64,000 nt of DNA, taken from the NCBI RefSeq assembly GCF_001908275.1, contig NZ_CP018620.1:4898001-4962000 (forward strand), read 5' to 3'. The notes below the pieces were generated by a model that had not been told where the DNA came from, did no database searches, and saw only the letters and a program-made list of their open reading frames with translations. Position numbers and translations under genes: made by a program. Within the stretch, counting starts at the first letter, position 1. Each line of letters begins with the position of its first letter. This DNA comes from Paenibacillus xylanexedens. GTDB taxonomy: Bacteria; Bacillota; Bacilli; Paenibacillales; Paenibacillaceae. Shown here in pieces: positions 34,408 through 43,183 of this stretch.

Positions 34408-35922
34408 CTACAGCTTGTAAATCTCGGCATATTTGGCTTCCAGATAATCAGCCAGATAATCCGGGTTCAATTCTTCACCCGTTATGGCAACAATTAATTC
34501 GGAAGGTGTGCGACTTCTACCATACCGGTAGATCTTGTCTGTAAGCCATTCCTTAATTGGAATCAGATTTCCTTCGGCAATGAGGGTATCAAACTCCGGC
34601 ATTTCCTTGCGCAATGTATGTAGAATTTGAGCTGCATACATATTACCCAGAGAATACGAAGCAAAGTAACCAAAGTCACCACCAGACCAGTGAACATCCT
34701 GAAGAACACCGTCTCCATCATTCGTTGGCATAATACCTAGGTATTCCTTGTATTTTGCATTCCAGGTCTCTGGCAGGTCTTTCACTTCCAGACCATCGTT
34801 GAATAACATTTTCTCGATCTCATATCGGATAATAATATGCAGGTTATAGGTCAGTTCATCCGCTTCAATCCGAATGAGTGAACTCTCTACCCAGTTGATT
34901 GCACGATAAAAATCTTCCAGTTCAACCTCGCTCAGTTGCGGGAAATGCTGTTGCAAATCTTTGTAATAGCGTGTCCAGAATGGCAGGCTGCGACCAATCA
35001 TGTTTTCCCAAAGACGGGACTGGGACTCATGAATCCCCATGGACGTTCCTTCGGCAAGAAGGGTACCCGCCAGACTGTCATCAATATTTTGCTCGTACAG
35101 GGCATGTCCGCCCTCATGCAGTGAACTGAAGACTGCGCTTGCTACATCATCTTGCAGATAATGTGTTGTGATCCGCACATCACCCGGGTTAAGACCCGTT
35201 GCAAAAGGATGAACACTCTCGTCCAATCGTCCAGCTTCAAAGTCATAGCCCATTTGTTCCAGGATGAACAGACTGAATTTTTCCTGCTGTTTGGTGTCAA
35301 ACAACTGATTCAGGAACTCTGTATTTGGCTTGTTTTCTGAAGCATTAATCTTCTCTTGCAAAGGCACCAAACGTGCTTTGAGGCGGGCGAACACAGCGTC
35401 CACTTTCTCAACCGTCAGATCCGGTTCATACATATCAAGCAGCGTATCATAACGTGTATCCTTCACACCCCAATAATCAATAAACTCCTGTTTGAGCTTA
35501 ACGATATCTGTGAGATAAGGTGAGAATCCTGCAAAATCACTGTTATGCTTGGCATCTTCCCATGCCGTTTCCGACTTGGCTGTTAGCACGGTATAAGCTT
35601 GTACTTTCTCAGGTGGTACGGATTGACTGCGATCATATTCTTTCTTGCAATCTTCAACCAGACGACGATCTATATCTTCGAGCTGTTCCAATACTGCTGG
35701 AGTCGTTAATGCATCCAGGTAAGTCTTCATGTCAGCCGAGGTTTGCAGCTTGAATGCTTCGGTGGACAACATACCCAGCGTCTCCGAACGAGTCGGAACG
35801 CCTTTTTTCGGCGCACCTGTGCGCAGATCCCAGTGAAGCAAACCAATGGCTTCATGATAGCTCTTAATTTTACGAGCCAGATTACGGAAGGATTCCAAAT
35901 GTTCCTGTGTTTGTTTATCCAT
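34408..35922 (-). CDS. metallocarboxypeptidase, peptidase family M32
   Basis: 504 residues, the standard M32 length. The zinc-binding HEXXH variant is in LHEGGHALYEQ (about 265-275), followed by GIHESQSRLWEN with the third ligand Glu, and FWTRYYKDLQ. The family removes single C-terminal residues with broad specificity, excluding Pro, and works in the cytoplasm on peptides; no signal peptide is present. Bacillus homologues are YpwA-like. Single-gene unit. Confidence 0.95.
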   Translation of the reverse strand: MDKQTQEHLESFRNLARKIKSYHEAIGLLHWDLRTGAPKKGVPTRSETLGMLSTEAFKLQTSADMKTYLDALTTPAVLEQLEDIDRRLVEDCKKEYDRSQSVPPEKVQAYTVLTAKSETAWEDAKHNSDFAGFSPYLTDIVKLKQEFIDYWGVKDTRYDTLLDMYEPDLTVEKVDAVFARLKARLVPLQEKINASENKPNTEFLNQLFDTKQQEKFSLFILEQMGYDFEAGRLDESVHPFATGLNPGDVRITTHYLQDDVASAVFSSLHEGGHALYEQNIDDSLAGTLLAEGTSMGIHESQSRLWENMIGRSLPFWTRYYKDLQQHFPQLSEVELEDFYRAINWVESSLIRIEADELTYNLHIIIRYEIEKMLFNDGLEVKDLPETWNAKYKEYLGIMPTNDGDGVLQDVHWSGGDFGYFASYSLGNMYAAQILHTLRKEMPEFDTLIAEGNLIPIKEWLTDKIYRYGRSRTPSELIVAITGEELNPDYLADYLEAKYAEIYKL

Positions 35923-36035
35923 TGTTATCGTTCACCTCTTCAAAAAAAATGTTATACCCTATTGATGATACTTTTTGCATTGCGTATAATCAACTTTTAA
36001 CAGATGAAAATTGCATTGTTCTCCTAAAGATACGT

Positions 36036-36142
36036 GTTCAAAAAGTCTGGTTTTCATTACCGCGAAGATAGAAATGGCGTTCAACTTCGATGCTGATGAT
36101 GCCCTCAGGCATGATTTGTAATCAAAAGTGGACTTTTTGAAC
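36036..36142. repeat. 107-bp MITE-like element with terminal inverted repeats
   Basis: GTTCAAAAAGTC...TTTT at the left end (36036-36054) matches the reverse complement of AAAAGTGGACTTTTTGAAC at the right end (36124-36142) at all but two or three positions. The interior has no gene and further partial complementarity. Size and ends fit a non-autonomous miniature element or a palindromic intergenic repeat. No related transposase is present in the window. The remaining bases between 35923 and 36272 hold no other feature except the ribosome binding site of the next gene. Confidence 0.65.
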
Positions 36143-36272
36143 AACCTCTAAAGGGTTGGAGTAATTCCATCTGCTGACCGTGAAATACTATTTAAAGCAA
36201 AGGCGTGTAGGACAAGCTGCATCATATGCAAGTGGCCGTGCTCGTCGTATTGGATAACAGGAGGCAATGGAC

Positions 36273-36848
36273 ATGAACAACATTCAAGAGATTTTGACTT
36301 ACAACAAATCATTTGTCGAGACTAAAGAATACGAAAAGTATACGGCTGGCAAGTTTCCAACCAAAAAGATGGTTATCATCACTTGTATGGATACACGTCT
36401 GGTGGAATTGCTGCCCAAGGCCATGAACCTGAAAAACGGTGATGTGAAAATCATCAAAAACGCAGGCGCAATTATCTCTCAGCCTTTCGGAAGCGTAATG
36501 CGTAGTGTACTTGTCGCCATCTATGAACTGGGTGCAGATGAAGTCCTGGTAGTGGGGCATACGGAATGTGGTATGGCTTCCCTTCACGCTGAGACCATGA
36601 TTGGACATATGGTTGAGCGTGGCGTATCGGAAGAAGTCATGACTACTCTGGAGAACTCTGGCATCCGTTTGCAAAAATGGTTGCGCGGGTTTGACAGCGT
36701 CGAAGAAGGGGTAAAACATACTGTGGAAGTGATCAAGAAGCATCCTTTACTTCCTCCCAATGTACCCGTCCACGGCATGGTTATCGATTCTGCTACAGGT
36801 GAACTTGATCTTGTCGCTGAGGGGTATGGACAACAGGCATCTCTCTAA
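36273..36848 (+). CDS. beta-class carbonic anhydrase (YtiB/YbcF-like)
   Basis: About 191 residues. Zinc ligands Cys38, His96 and Cys99 with the Asp40-Arg42 dyad are visible in TCMDTRL and GHTECGM, and KNAGAIISQPFGSVMRS forms the conserved core. It interconverts CO2 and bicarbonate. I start it at the ATG at 36273, eight bases after AGGAGG, rather than at 36267, which is too close to that site. Cytoplasmic, with its own terminator. Confidence 0.94.
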   Translation: MNNIQEILTYNKSFVETKEYEKYTAGKFPTKKMVIITCMDTRLVELLPKAMNLKNGDVKIIKNAGAIISQPFGSVMRSVLVAIYELGADEVLVVGHTECGMASLHAETMIGHMVERGVSEEVMTTLENSGIRLQKWLRGFDSVEEGVKHTVEVIKKHPLLPPNVPVHGMVIDSATGELDLVAEGYGQQASL

Positions 36849-36855
36849 ATGGTTT

Positions 36856-36890
36856 GGAGTGCGGACCTTATGGTTCGCACTTTTTTTGTC
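36856..36890 (+). terminator. terminator after carbonic anhydrase gene
   Basis: AGTGCGGACC TTAT GGTTCGCACT (36858-36881, one mismatch) followed by seven T. Confidence 0.9.
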
Positions 36891-37021
36891 TAAATTAAGG
36901 CAGTTGTTCTGTCAGGTTGTCAAACCATACAGTTTCAGTGTACACTTTTTATGAAAGCGGTCAAAGAAAGTAAAAACGATTGTTCTCTCTGACCTAGCCC
37001 TAATATTAAGGAGACATGTGC

Positions 37022-37588
37022 ATGAACATACTTTCCTACGGATTACTCGGGCTGCTTACCCGCGAGGAGTCATCGGGCTATGATCTGATGCTGAAAATCC
37101 AGCCACATTGGCAGGCGAAACACAGCCAGATCTATCCACTCCTGTCCAAGATGGAAAACGATGAGTTATTGGCCTCCCGCTGGGTACAACAGTCTGACAA
37201 ACCGGACAAGAAAATGTACGCAGTTACGGAAAAAGGCATTGAAAAGCTCTTGGAATGGATGATTACTCCTGTTACCGCACCGGTTACACGCGATGAATTT
37301 AATTTGCGTATTTTGTGTGTTGGCATAGCGGAAGACGGAAGCATGAGACGCATTCTTAACGAGCGTAAAAGCTGGTTTATGGAACGCATACGTTATTTCG
37401 AGGATCTGAAGTCACGTATACCTCAGGATAATCTTCGTGTAGGCAACCGAGATTTTGGAAGCTACATCCTGGTACAAAAAGGGTTAATGCACGCACAAAC
37501 AGGCCTGGAATGGTGTCATTGGGTTACCCAATTGCTTGATGGCCAAGCTGCAATTCAAGACCCGAGTCCAAGCGTTTCAGAAATTTAA
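37022..37588 (+). CDS. PadR-family transcriptional regulator
   Basis: 188 residues from the ATG at 37022, eight bases after AAGGAG. The N-terminal winged helix has ILSYGLLGLLTREESSGYDL, SQIYPLLSKMENDELL and KKMYAVTEKGIEKLLEW, the classic PadR pattern. The C-terminal Vir_C-like helical domain (IRYFEDLKSRI.., LVQKGLMHAQTGLEW) mediates dimerisation. PadR proteins repress phenolic-acid or multidrug-response genes. No neighbouring target is obvious; the next gene has a different character. Confidence 0.92.
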   Translation: MNILSYGLLGLLTREESSGYDLMLKIQPHWQAKHSQIYPLLSKMENDELLASRWVQQSDKPDKKMYAVTEKGIEKLLEWMITPVTAPVTRDEFNLRILCVGIAEDGSMRRILNERKSWFMERIRYFEDLKSRIPQDNLRVGNRDFGSYILVQKGLMHAQTGLEWCHWVTQLLDGQAAIQDPSPSVSEI

Positions 37589-37686
37589 TAAAATTTGAAA
37601 CGTTCCTGCAAGTTGACCGTATTACATGAGTAAGGCCCATTTTTGGGCGATTCAAACAAATTAATCGGGGGGTTACGATCTTTACA

Positions 37687-38184
37687 ATGAAGAAAAAATT
37701 CGGAGTTAAACATCTAATGATGGTATTTATGGCCTTTACATTATTGTTCGCAACAGTGGGAGTAACGAATCCGGATTCTGCAGATGCAAGACGTGGTGGC
37801 GGATTCAAATCCGGTACGAAAAGTTATAGCAATACACCTAAGAAATCCGACAGCAATGTAAGCAAATCGAATACGAATAACAATTCCAGCAATGGAGCAG
37901 CTACAACGAACCGTGGCGGATTCTTCGGCGGTGGCGGCGGATTCATGAAAGGCATGATGCTTGGTGGTCTTGCTGGTATGATGTTTGGCGGATTGTTCGG
38001 TGGCATGGGCGCTCTGGGTAACATCCTTGGATTGCTCGTGAACGTTGCAGCAATTATGTTGATTGTTATGCTGGCTATGGCACTCTTCAGAGCCATCTCC
38101 AATCGTCGCAAACCTGCAGCGGATGGTCGTTATGACCGTCGCAATGATCGTGATGATGACCGTAACAGAAACGGACGGTACTAA
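37687..38184 (+). CDS. Gly-rich membrane protein with signal sequence (Tim44-like N-terminal type)
   Basis: 165 residues. An N-terminal signal/TM helix (about 8-30) precedes an Asn/Ser/Lys-rich linker, a Gly/Met/Phe-rich stretch (FFGGGGGFMKGMMLGGLAG..), a second TM helix (LLVNVAAIMLIVMLAMALF) and a very basic/acidic mixed C-terminus (RYDRRNDRDDDRN). The arrangement resembles the N-terminal part of predicted Tim44-domain membrane proteins, but no Tim44 domain follows. Function unknown. A GGGGG ribosome binding site lies 12 bases upstream. It is probably co-transcribed with the next gene, 5 bp away. Confidence 0.75.
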   Translation: MKKKFGVKHLMMVFMAFTLLFATVGVTNPDSADARRGGGFKSGTKSYSNTPKKSDSNVSKSNTNNNSSNGAATTNRGGFFGGGGGFMKGMMLGGLAGMMFGGLFGGMGALGNILGLLVNVAAIMLIVMLAMALFRAISNRRKPAADGRYDRRNDRDDDRNRNGRY

Positions 38185-38189
38185 TCTCT

Positions 38190-38468
38190 ATGGTTCTGAG
38201 CATGGATGAAATTGTGAATGCAATCTGTATTCATATGGCAGAACGTAAGGGTGTACGTCCAACCGATGTGAATGTAGAACTGAGTTGGGAAGAAGATACA
38301 GGTTATTCCGCTGAAGTTTGGATTCAAGGCCGTAGTCAATATCTGGTGGAGTCCAATATGATTGAAGCGATTCTTCGTTACCTGCACAGTGAATACAACA
38401 TCCGGGCGTACCGTGAGAATGTACGACTTGATCTGGATGAAGAAATCACAGCGATCGTTAATCAATAA
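38190..38468 (+). CDS. DUF2653 family protein (YxcD-like)
   Basis: 92 residues, soluble. Contains MDEIVNAICIHMAERKGVRPTDVNVEL, EDTGYSAEVWIQGRSQYLVESNMIEAI and a C-terminal DLDEEITAIV, which match the small YxcD/DUF2653 family of unknown function. The start could be 38190 or the Met at 38202; neither has a strong ribosome binding site, and the 5-bp distance from the preceding stop suggests coupled translation. Confidence 0.8.
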   Translation: MVLSMDEIVNAICIHMAERKGVRPTDVNVELSWEEDTGYSAEVWIQGRSQYLVESNMIEAILRYLHSEYNIRAYRENVRLDLDEEITAIVNQ

Positions 38469-38497
38469 GATAGGTCACTCACTGGCCTGATATACGA

Positions 38498-38545
38498 AAG
38501 ACCGCCTCCCCTCTGTCCTGACAGAGATGGAAGGCGGTCTTTTGT
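38498..38545 (+). terminator. strong bidirectional terminator between yxcD-like gene and tyrS
   Basis: AAAGACCGCCT (38498-38508) pairs with AGGCGGTCTTT (about 38531-38541), with an inner hairpin CTGTC..GACAG. T and A runs on both sides serve the two converging transcripts. Confidence 0.93.
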
Positions 38546-38621
38546 TTCTGTATTTGTAGCTTTATTTGTGTGTCTATTATAGTCTCTATACGTCTCTGTG
38601 TTACGTTCTAATTCTTGGAAA

Positions 38622-39884
38622 CTACGATTGTAGTTTAACCAGGCTGTAGTTCTTCTTACCTTTACGGATAATGATGAATTTACCGCCAATGGCATGCTCT
38701 GCCGACACTGTGAATTCAAGCTCCGTGATTTTCTCACCGTTCATGGAGATAGCGCCTTTAGTGACATCCTCACGGGCCTGGCGTTTGGATGGCTCCAACC
38801 CCAGATCTACGAGCCAGTCGACGATATTTTTCGCTTCGCCGTCCGTTTCGAATGTTGGCATTTCCTTGAAACCCTGCTCGATTTCATCTGCTGTCAGGGA
38901 ACGGATATCACCACTGAACAGCGCCGCTGTAATACGTTTAGCCTGTTCTAGCATTTCTTCGCCGTGAACGAATTTTGTCATTTCTTCCGCGAGTGCTTTC
39001 TGTGCTTCACGTCTGTGCGGCTCTGTCTCTACCTTTTCAGCCAAAGCTTCAATTTCTTCTTTGCTCAGGAAGGTAAAGTATTTCAAGTATTTGATCACAT
39101 CACGGTCATCTGTATTCGCCCAGAACTGGTAGAACTCAAATGGTGTCGTTTTGTTCGGGTCAAGCCAGATTGCGCCGCCAGCTGTTTTACCGAATTTGGT
39201 TCCGTCGGATTTGAGCATGAGCGGAATGGTCAGACCGTACGCCTTCGCTTCTGATCCTTCTTTTTTACGAATCAGATCAAGACCACTCGTGATATTCCCC
39301 CATTGATCCGAACCGCCGATTTGAAGCTGTACATCTTCGTTCTGGAACAGGTGCAGGTAGTCGAGTGATTGAAGGATCTGGTAGGAAAACTCGGTGAATG
39401 AGATTCCGCCTTCCAGTCTGCTCGCAACGACATCCTTAGCCAACATTGTGTTGAGGTTAAAGTTTTTGCCGTAGTCACGCAAGAATTCAATGACATTGAT
39501 TTTGTGTGTCCAATCGTAGTTGTTCACCATGCGAACCTGATTATCACCGTCTGTTACGAACAATTTCTTCATCTGCGCTGTCAGTGCATCCACATTCTCC
39601 TGCACTTGCTCCATCGTTTGCAAAGAACGTTCTGCCTGCCGACCACTTGGGTCACCAATCGTTCCTGTAGCTCCACCAATCAGAATGACTGGACGGTGTC
39701 CTGCCAGTTGAAAACGTTTCAGCATCATGAATGGAATGAGATGTCCGATATGCATGCTATCCCCCGTAGGGTCAACGCCGCAGTACAGTGAGATTGATTT
39801 GGTTTCAGTCAACTCACGCAGTCCCTCTGCATCCGTCTGCTGGTTAATGGCGTCACGCCACTGTAGTTCATCAATAATATTCAT
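38622..39884 (-). CDS. tyrS: tyrosyl-tRNA synthetase
   Basis: 420 residues, class I synthetase. HIGH-type motif HIGHL in DSMHIGHLIPF and the KMSKS variant KFGKT in SDGTKFGKTAGG. Tyrosine-binding sequences YCGVDPTGDS, SYQILQSLDYLHL and IGGSDQWGNI are typical of the bacterial TyrS type with KFGKS-like motif. The C-terminal S4 RNA-binding domain includes KRQAREDVTKGAISMNGEKI. The ATG at 39884 follows AAAGGGG. Regulated by the T-box upstream. Confidence 0.97.
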   Translation of the reverse strand: MNIIDELQWRDAINQQTDAEGLRELTETKSISLYCGVDPTGDSMHIGHLIPFMMLKRFQLAGHRPVILIGGATGTIGDPSGRQAERSLQTMEQVQENVDALTAQMKKLFVTDGDNQVRMVNNYDWTHKINVIEFLRDYGKNFNLNTMLAKDVVASRLEGGISFTEFSYQILQSLDYLHLFQNEDVQLQIGGSDQWGNITSGLDLIRKKEGSEAKAYGLTIPLMLKSDGTKFGKTAGGAIWLDPNKTTPFEFYQFWANTDDRDVIKYLKYFTFLSKEEIEALAEKVETEPHRREAQKALAEEMTKFVHGEEMLEQAKRITAALFSGDIRSLTADEIEQGFKEMPTFETDGEAKNIVDWLVDLGLEPSKRQAREDVTKGAISMNGEKITELEFTVSAEHAIGGKFIIIRKGKKNYSLVKLQS

Positions 39885-39964
39885 GTGTATAACCCCTTTT
39901 CTATCCTCAAGATTCAGTCATGATCTACGTTAAATTACGAAATTACACGCTGGAACGGCTTTTT

Positions 39965-40246
39965 TGGACACAAAAAAATCGCCTCCTTGTCTTCATTAGA
40001 CACAGGGACGATTATCATAACCGTGGTACCACCCAAATTGCATGGACAACACGTGACCTTAACACGTTATCCATACCACTTTTGGCAATATATCGTTTGC
40101 CCATCCGCTTGGCATTACCCAAGTACTCCAGAGTGTAATTCGCAGCCCTTGTATGTATCAGGTTCCATCAACCCCTGACTTTCTGTAACAGGGACAAAGC
40201 CGCTACTGCGCTCTATCAACGTGATTCATGTATTCAATTTATAGCA
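39965..40246 (-). promoter_or_regulatory. tyrosine T-box leader (tRNA-sensing riboswitch)
   Basis: On the minus strand the T-box consensus GGGTGGTACCACGG lies at 40021-40034. It is followed by a terminator (AATCGTCCCTGTG...GGAGGCGATTTTTTT, about 39968-40012). Stem I, with the AGTAG element, lies near the 5' end (40141-40215). A candidate specifier UAC (Tyr) is at 40135-40137 in AATTACACTC. Uncharged tRNA-Tyr binding should stabilise the antiterminator and switch tyrS on. Confidence 0.93.
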
Positions 40247-40275
40247 AGTATAGCCGAACGTTTCAGTCATTGCAA
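40247..40275 (-). promoter_or_regulatory. tyrS promoter
   Basis: -35 TTGCAA (40270-40275) and -10 TATACT (40247-40252) with a 17-bp spacer on the minus strand, immediately upstream of the T-box leader. Confidence 0.8.
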
Positions 40276-40326
40276 GACCAAGTATTAATCTTCGAACAGA
40301 ACAACGGATGCATAGTTGAAACCAGA

Positions 40327-40776
40327 TTATATGATCATCATGTTCAATTTTCCGTGATAATAACCATAGGCTTTCTCCGCGATCTGATCCTCATTGTTCC
40401 AAAACTTCTGATCCAGCGCATCTAACTGTTGCTCTTGTTCCTTTGTCAGTAATTTAGGAATATCCCACAGTTCAGTAAGCCTTTCATCCTCTTTCAGATG
40501 CTCAATGCAGCCGTATGCTGACGTTATAATCTCCACGACTTGAGTCGCACCAATGATATGTGATGCCCGCAACGCGTAACGGTACACCTCTTCCCCCCAG
40601 TTACAGAAAAACTGTATAAAACCGCCATTAAAGATATCCGCCTCTAACAACCATAAAGCAACAATGTCCTGCTCGTTCGAAGTCAACGAAGCCCAGCCCT
40701 GTTCAGATTCATTCTTTTTTTCGACAAATAACACAGCATAGTCATACCATACGTCATTAATATCTTGCTCACTCAC
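40327..40776 (-). CDS. DUF4375 (DMP19-like) family protein, possible immunity protein
   Basis: About 149 residues, acidic and all-helical. The core NEQDIVALWLLEADIFNGGFIQFFCNWG with YRYALRASHIIGA matches DUF4375/DMP19. DMP19 of Neisseria is a DNA-mimic protein, and related domains occur as immunity proteins in polymorphic toxin loci. I start it at the GTG at 40776, six bases after GAGGTG; a GTG at 40785 overlaps that site. It follows the next gene by 10 bp on the same strand. No toxin gene is present in the neighbourhood. Confidence 0.72.
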   Translation of the reverse strand: MSEQDINDVWYDYAVLFVEKKNESEQGWASLTSNEQDIVALWLLEADIFNGGFIQFFCNWGEEVYRYALRASHIIGATQVVEIITSAYGCIEHLKEDERLTELWDIPKLLTKEQEQQLDALDQKFWNNEDQIAEKAYGYYHGKLNMMII

Positions 40777-40786
40777 GTTACACACC

Positions 40787-41239
40787 TCACTTTTCTTTAT
40801 GCATGCTCTCTAACTCCTGACGTTTACCCGTCTGATGCCAATGTAAATAAGGATTACCGATCTGCTGGAAGGCTTCCAGGACACCCCTGTTCAGGTCCTT
40901 CATCACTTCATTTGTATAGTTCAAATGCGTCTCTTTATTATCCACGCCATGTCTTTCCAACAACCCTACATGCGTCGCGGTGAAAATAATATCTTCCAGC
41001 AACCAATAGATGACTTCATCCGGCTGTTTCACCTGTTTCTCCAATGAGACGTGACCACGTTCGTATATTCGTACGATATACGTATCTTCTCCAGTCTCTA
41101 CATAAGGCACCCCATCCCATTTAAAGGTCTCAAACAAGCGGTTAACATAGTTCTGCATCTGTTCCCTGGGAAAAGATGTACGCTCTAAAAGCTGTAAAAG
41201 GATGTCTGCCAATTGTTGTTTGCTTAACATGTTGGACAT
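40787..41239 (-). CDS. immunity-like protein (resembles Imm63)
   Basis: 150 residues, soluble. The central segment YIVRIYERGHVSLEKQVKQPDEVIYWLLEDIIF, then FTATHVGLLERHG, resembles the Imm63-type immunity fold (a 'YxxxxxERG..... DE.LYW.F.D' pattern), recalled rather than searched. Start ATG at 41239 after AGGTG. Ten bp separate it from the DUF4375 gene, so the two form an operon. The cognate toxin is absent here, which makes this an orphan immunity pair if the assignment is right. Confidence 0.6.
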   Translation of the reverse strand: MSNMLSKQQLADILLQLLERTSFPREQMQNYVNRLFETFKWDGVPYVETGEDTYIVRIYERGHVSLEKQVKQPDEVIYWLLEDIIFTATHVGLLERHGVDNKETHLNYTNEVMKDLNRGVLEAFQQIGNPYLHWHQTGKRQELESMHKEK

Positions 41240-41348
41240 GAATGCACCTGCCTCTGCAAAAGTAAAACTCTACTTCTCTGATTATTGCATGATAATCTCC
41301 AAATTTAATAAAAACGTTGAATTCTAACGTTCATGACAGAATAAAAAA

Positions 41349-41380
41349 ATGAAAAAGCTGCCCAAGGCAGCCTCTTCATA
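41349..41380 (-). terminator. selO terminator
   Basis: Minus-strand AGGCTGCC TTG GGCAGCTTTTTC: a 7-8 bp stem and T-rich tail, about 20 bp after the selO stop. Confidence 0.82.
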
Positions 41381-41398
41381 TTTATTCCTACTGTTCAA

Positions 41399-42868
41399 TC
41401 AGGTCCCACAAAAAGTCTGATACGAAGTATTACATTGTGCAGGTAGTTCGGCATATTCAGCCTGTTCAGGTGAGTGTGCAAACGGATCTGAAAGAACTGC
41501 CAAAAGCTTCTCCATCACGCTAAGGTCTCCGTGATTCTCCGCTTGCTCAAGGGCTTCCTCGACCCGATGATTTCGGGGAATGACGGCTGGATTGTTCGTT
41601 CTCATCAACTGTCGAGAGACTTCCTTCTCCTCTTGCTGTCTGTCCAATCTTGCTCGCCACCGCTCATGCCATTCAGCAAATTCTGTCGTGCCAAACAAAG
41701 CTGTCCCTTCCAATGTATCAAAGGTCAATGCCAGGAACGTATTGGTGTAATCTGCACTATGTTTCTCCATTAGTTCAAGAAGCTCCTTGATCAACGCTTC
41801 ATCTTCGGCCTCTTCATCCAACAAGCCCAGTTTGGCACGCATTCCCTGGAGCCAATGATGATGGTACAATTCAGAAAATTGTGCGATAGCATCCTGAGCG
41901 AGTTGCACGGCCTGTTCTTCATCTTCATGCAACAACGGCAGAAGCGTCTCGGCAAAACGAGCCAAATTCCACCCGGCAATATACGGTTGATTACCATAAG
42001 CATAGCGACCTTGCCTGTCAATGGAGCTGAATACGGTCGAAGGATTGTAAGCATCCATAAAGGCACACGGACCATAATCGATGGTCTCACCACTGATCGC
42101 CATGTTATCCGTGTTCATCACGCCATGAATGAAACCAACACGCTGCCATTGGGCTATGAGAGCCGCCTGCCGTTTAATCATTTCCTGAAGGAACACAAGA
42201 TAGCGATTTTCGGCTTGGGCAACCTCAGGGAAATGTCGATTCAACGTGTAATCAGCCAACGCCCGAAGATCTTCAATAGACCCCCATCTTGCTGCGTACT
42301 GAAAGGTTGCTACCCGGATATGACTGGAAGCCACCCGGGTCAATACGGCACCAGGCCGCTCTGTTTCGCGGATAATGTTTTCTCCTGTAGACACCACAGC
42401 CAGACTGCGTGTCGTTGGGATACCCAGTGCATACATCGCTTCGCTAATAATATATTCTCGCAACATGGGCCCTACAGCAGCACGTCCATCTCCTCCACGA
42501 GAGTACGGTGTTCTCCCTGAACCTTTCAGCTGGATATCCACTCGCTCGCCCTGTGGCGTAATCTGTTCACCCAGCAGAAGAGCCCGTCCATCTCCAAGCA
42601 TGTTAAAATTGCCGAATTGATGTCCTGCATAGGCCTGAGCTAAAGGCTCGGCTCCTTCCGGAATCATATTACCTGCAAAAATTTGCGCTCCTTCATCACT
42701 GTCAAGAGACTCCACATCCAGTCCCAAGCTGGATGCAAGCAATCTATTGAAAATGATCAACTTTGGTGATTCAACAGGCACTGCGCCCTGACTTGTGAAA
42801 AAGGGTTGCGGTAACTGCGCATAACTATTCTCCAAGTTCCACCCTTTGTTCAACGTTTCTTGTTGCAT
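41399..42868 (-). CDS. selO: protein adenylyltransferase SelO (YdiU)
   Basis: About 489 residues from the ATG at 42868 ([17 protein letters not shown]), with AAGGAG upstream; the frame is open 24 codons further without a ribosome binding site. Pseudokinase-fold hallmarks: [38 protein letters not shown] (ATP-binding basic and Gly residues), HGVMNTDNM and the metal-binding Asp in YGPCAFMD. It ends in SYQTFCGT, the usual family C-terminus. It transfers AMP to hydroxyl side chains of proteins, with links to redox stress. Confidence 0.95.
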   Translation of the reverse strand: MQQETLNKGWNLENSYAQLPQPFFTSQGAVPVESPKLIIFNRLLASSLGLDVESLDSDEGAQIFAGNMIPEGAEPLAQAYAGHQFGNFNMLGDGRALLLGEQITPQGERVDIQLKGSGRTPYSRGGDGRAAVGPMLREYIISEAMYALGIPTTRSLAVVSTGENIIRETERPGAVLTRVASSHIRVATFQYAARWGSIEDLRALADYTLNRHFPEVAQAENRYLVFLQEMIKRQAALIAQWQRVGFIHGVMNTDNMAISGETIDYGPCAFMDAYNPSTVFSSIDRQGRYAYGNQPYIAGWNLARFAETLLPLLHEDEEQAVQLAQDAIAQFSELYHHHWLQGMRAKLGLLDEEAEDEALIKELLELMEKHSADYTNTFLALTFDTLEGTALFGTTEFAEWHERWRARLDRQQEEKEVSRQLMRTNNPAVIPRNHRVEEALEQAENHGDLSVMEKLLAVLSDPFAHSPEQAEYAELPAQCNTSYQTFCGT

Positions 42869-43060
42869 GGTGATCACAACTCCTTTTCTGCACCAGGGAT
42901 ATCCCTTGGTTATATTGTAGCCTTGTGAACCAATGCTCATTTATGTAGTCGCATGGAAATTCAATTCAAGAGGTTGTTGACTTAAACGAACATCTAAAAT
43001 GTTCTTGATGAAACTTTAGCATATTTGCATGTCTTTTGCATTCCTCATGAATCGTAAGCA

Positions 43061-43136
43061 CAAAAAAATCCAAGAGGTTTCTTTGACAAGTGGGGTCATT
43101 CCCTTTCACTCCACTTCCCAGAAAACCGTCTTGGAT
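43061..43136 (-). terminator. long hairpin terminator after the xanthine permease gene
   Basis: ATCCAAGA (43068-43075) pairs with TCTTGGAT (43129-43136). Inside are a second stem GGTTT/AAACC and a third AAGTGG/CCACTT. On the minus strand the structure ends in a run of seven T. The hairpin is about 69 nt, unusually long for a simple terminator. The rest of 42869-43183 shows nothing. Confidence 0.75.
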
Positions 43137-43183
43137 CTATTCCGCTTACTTACTACCAGATGACACGTCTGTTATTACAAGGA

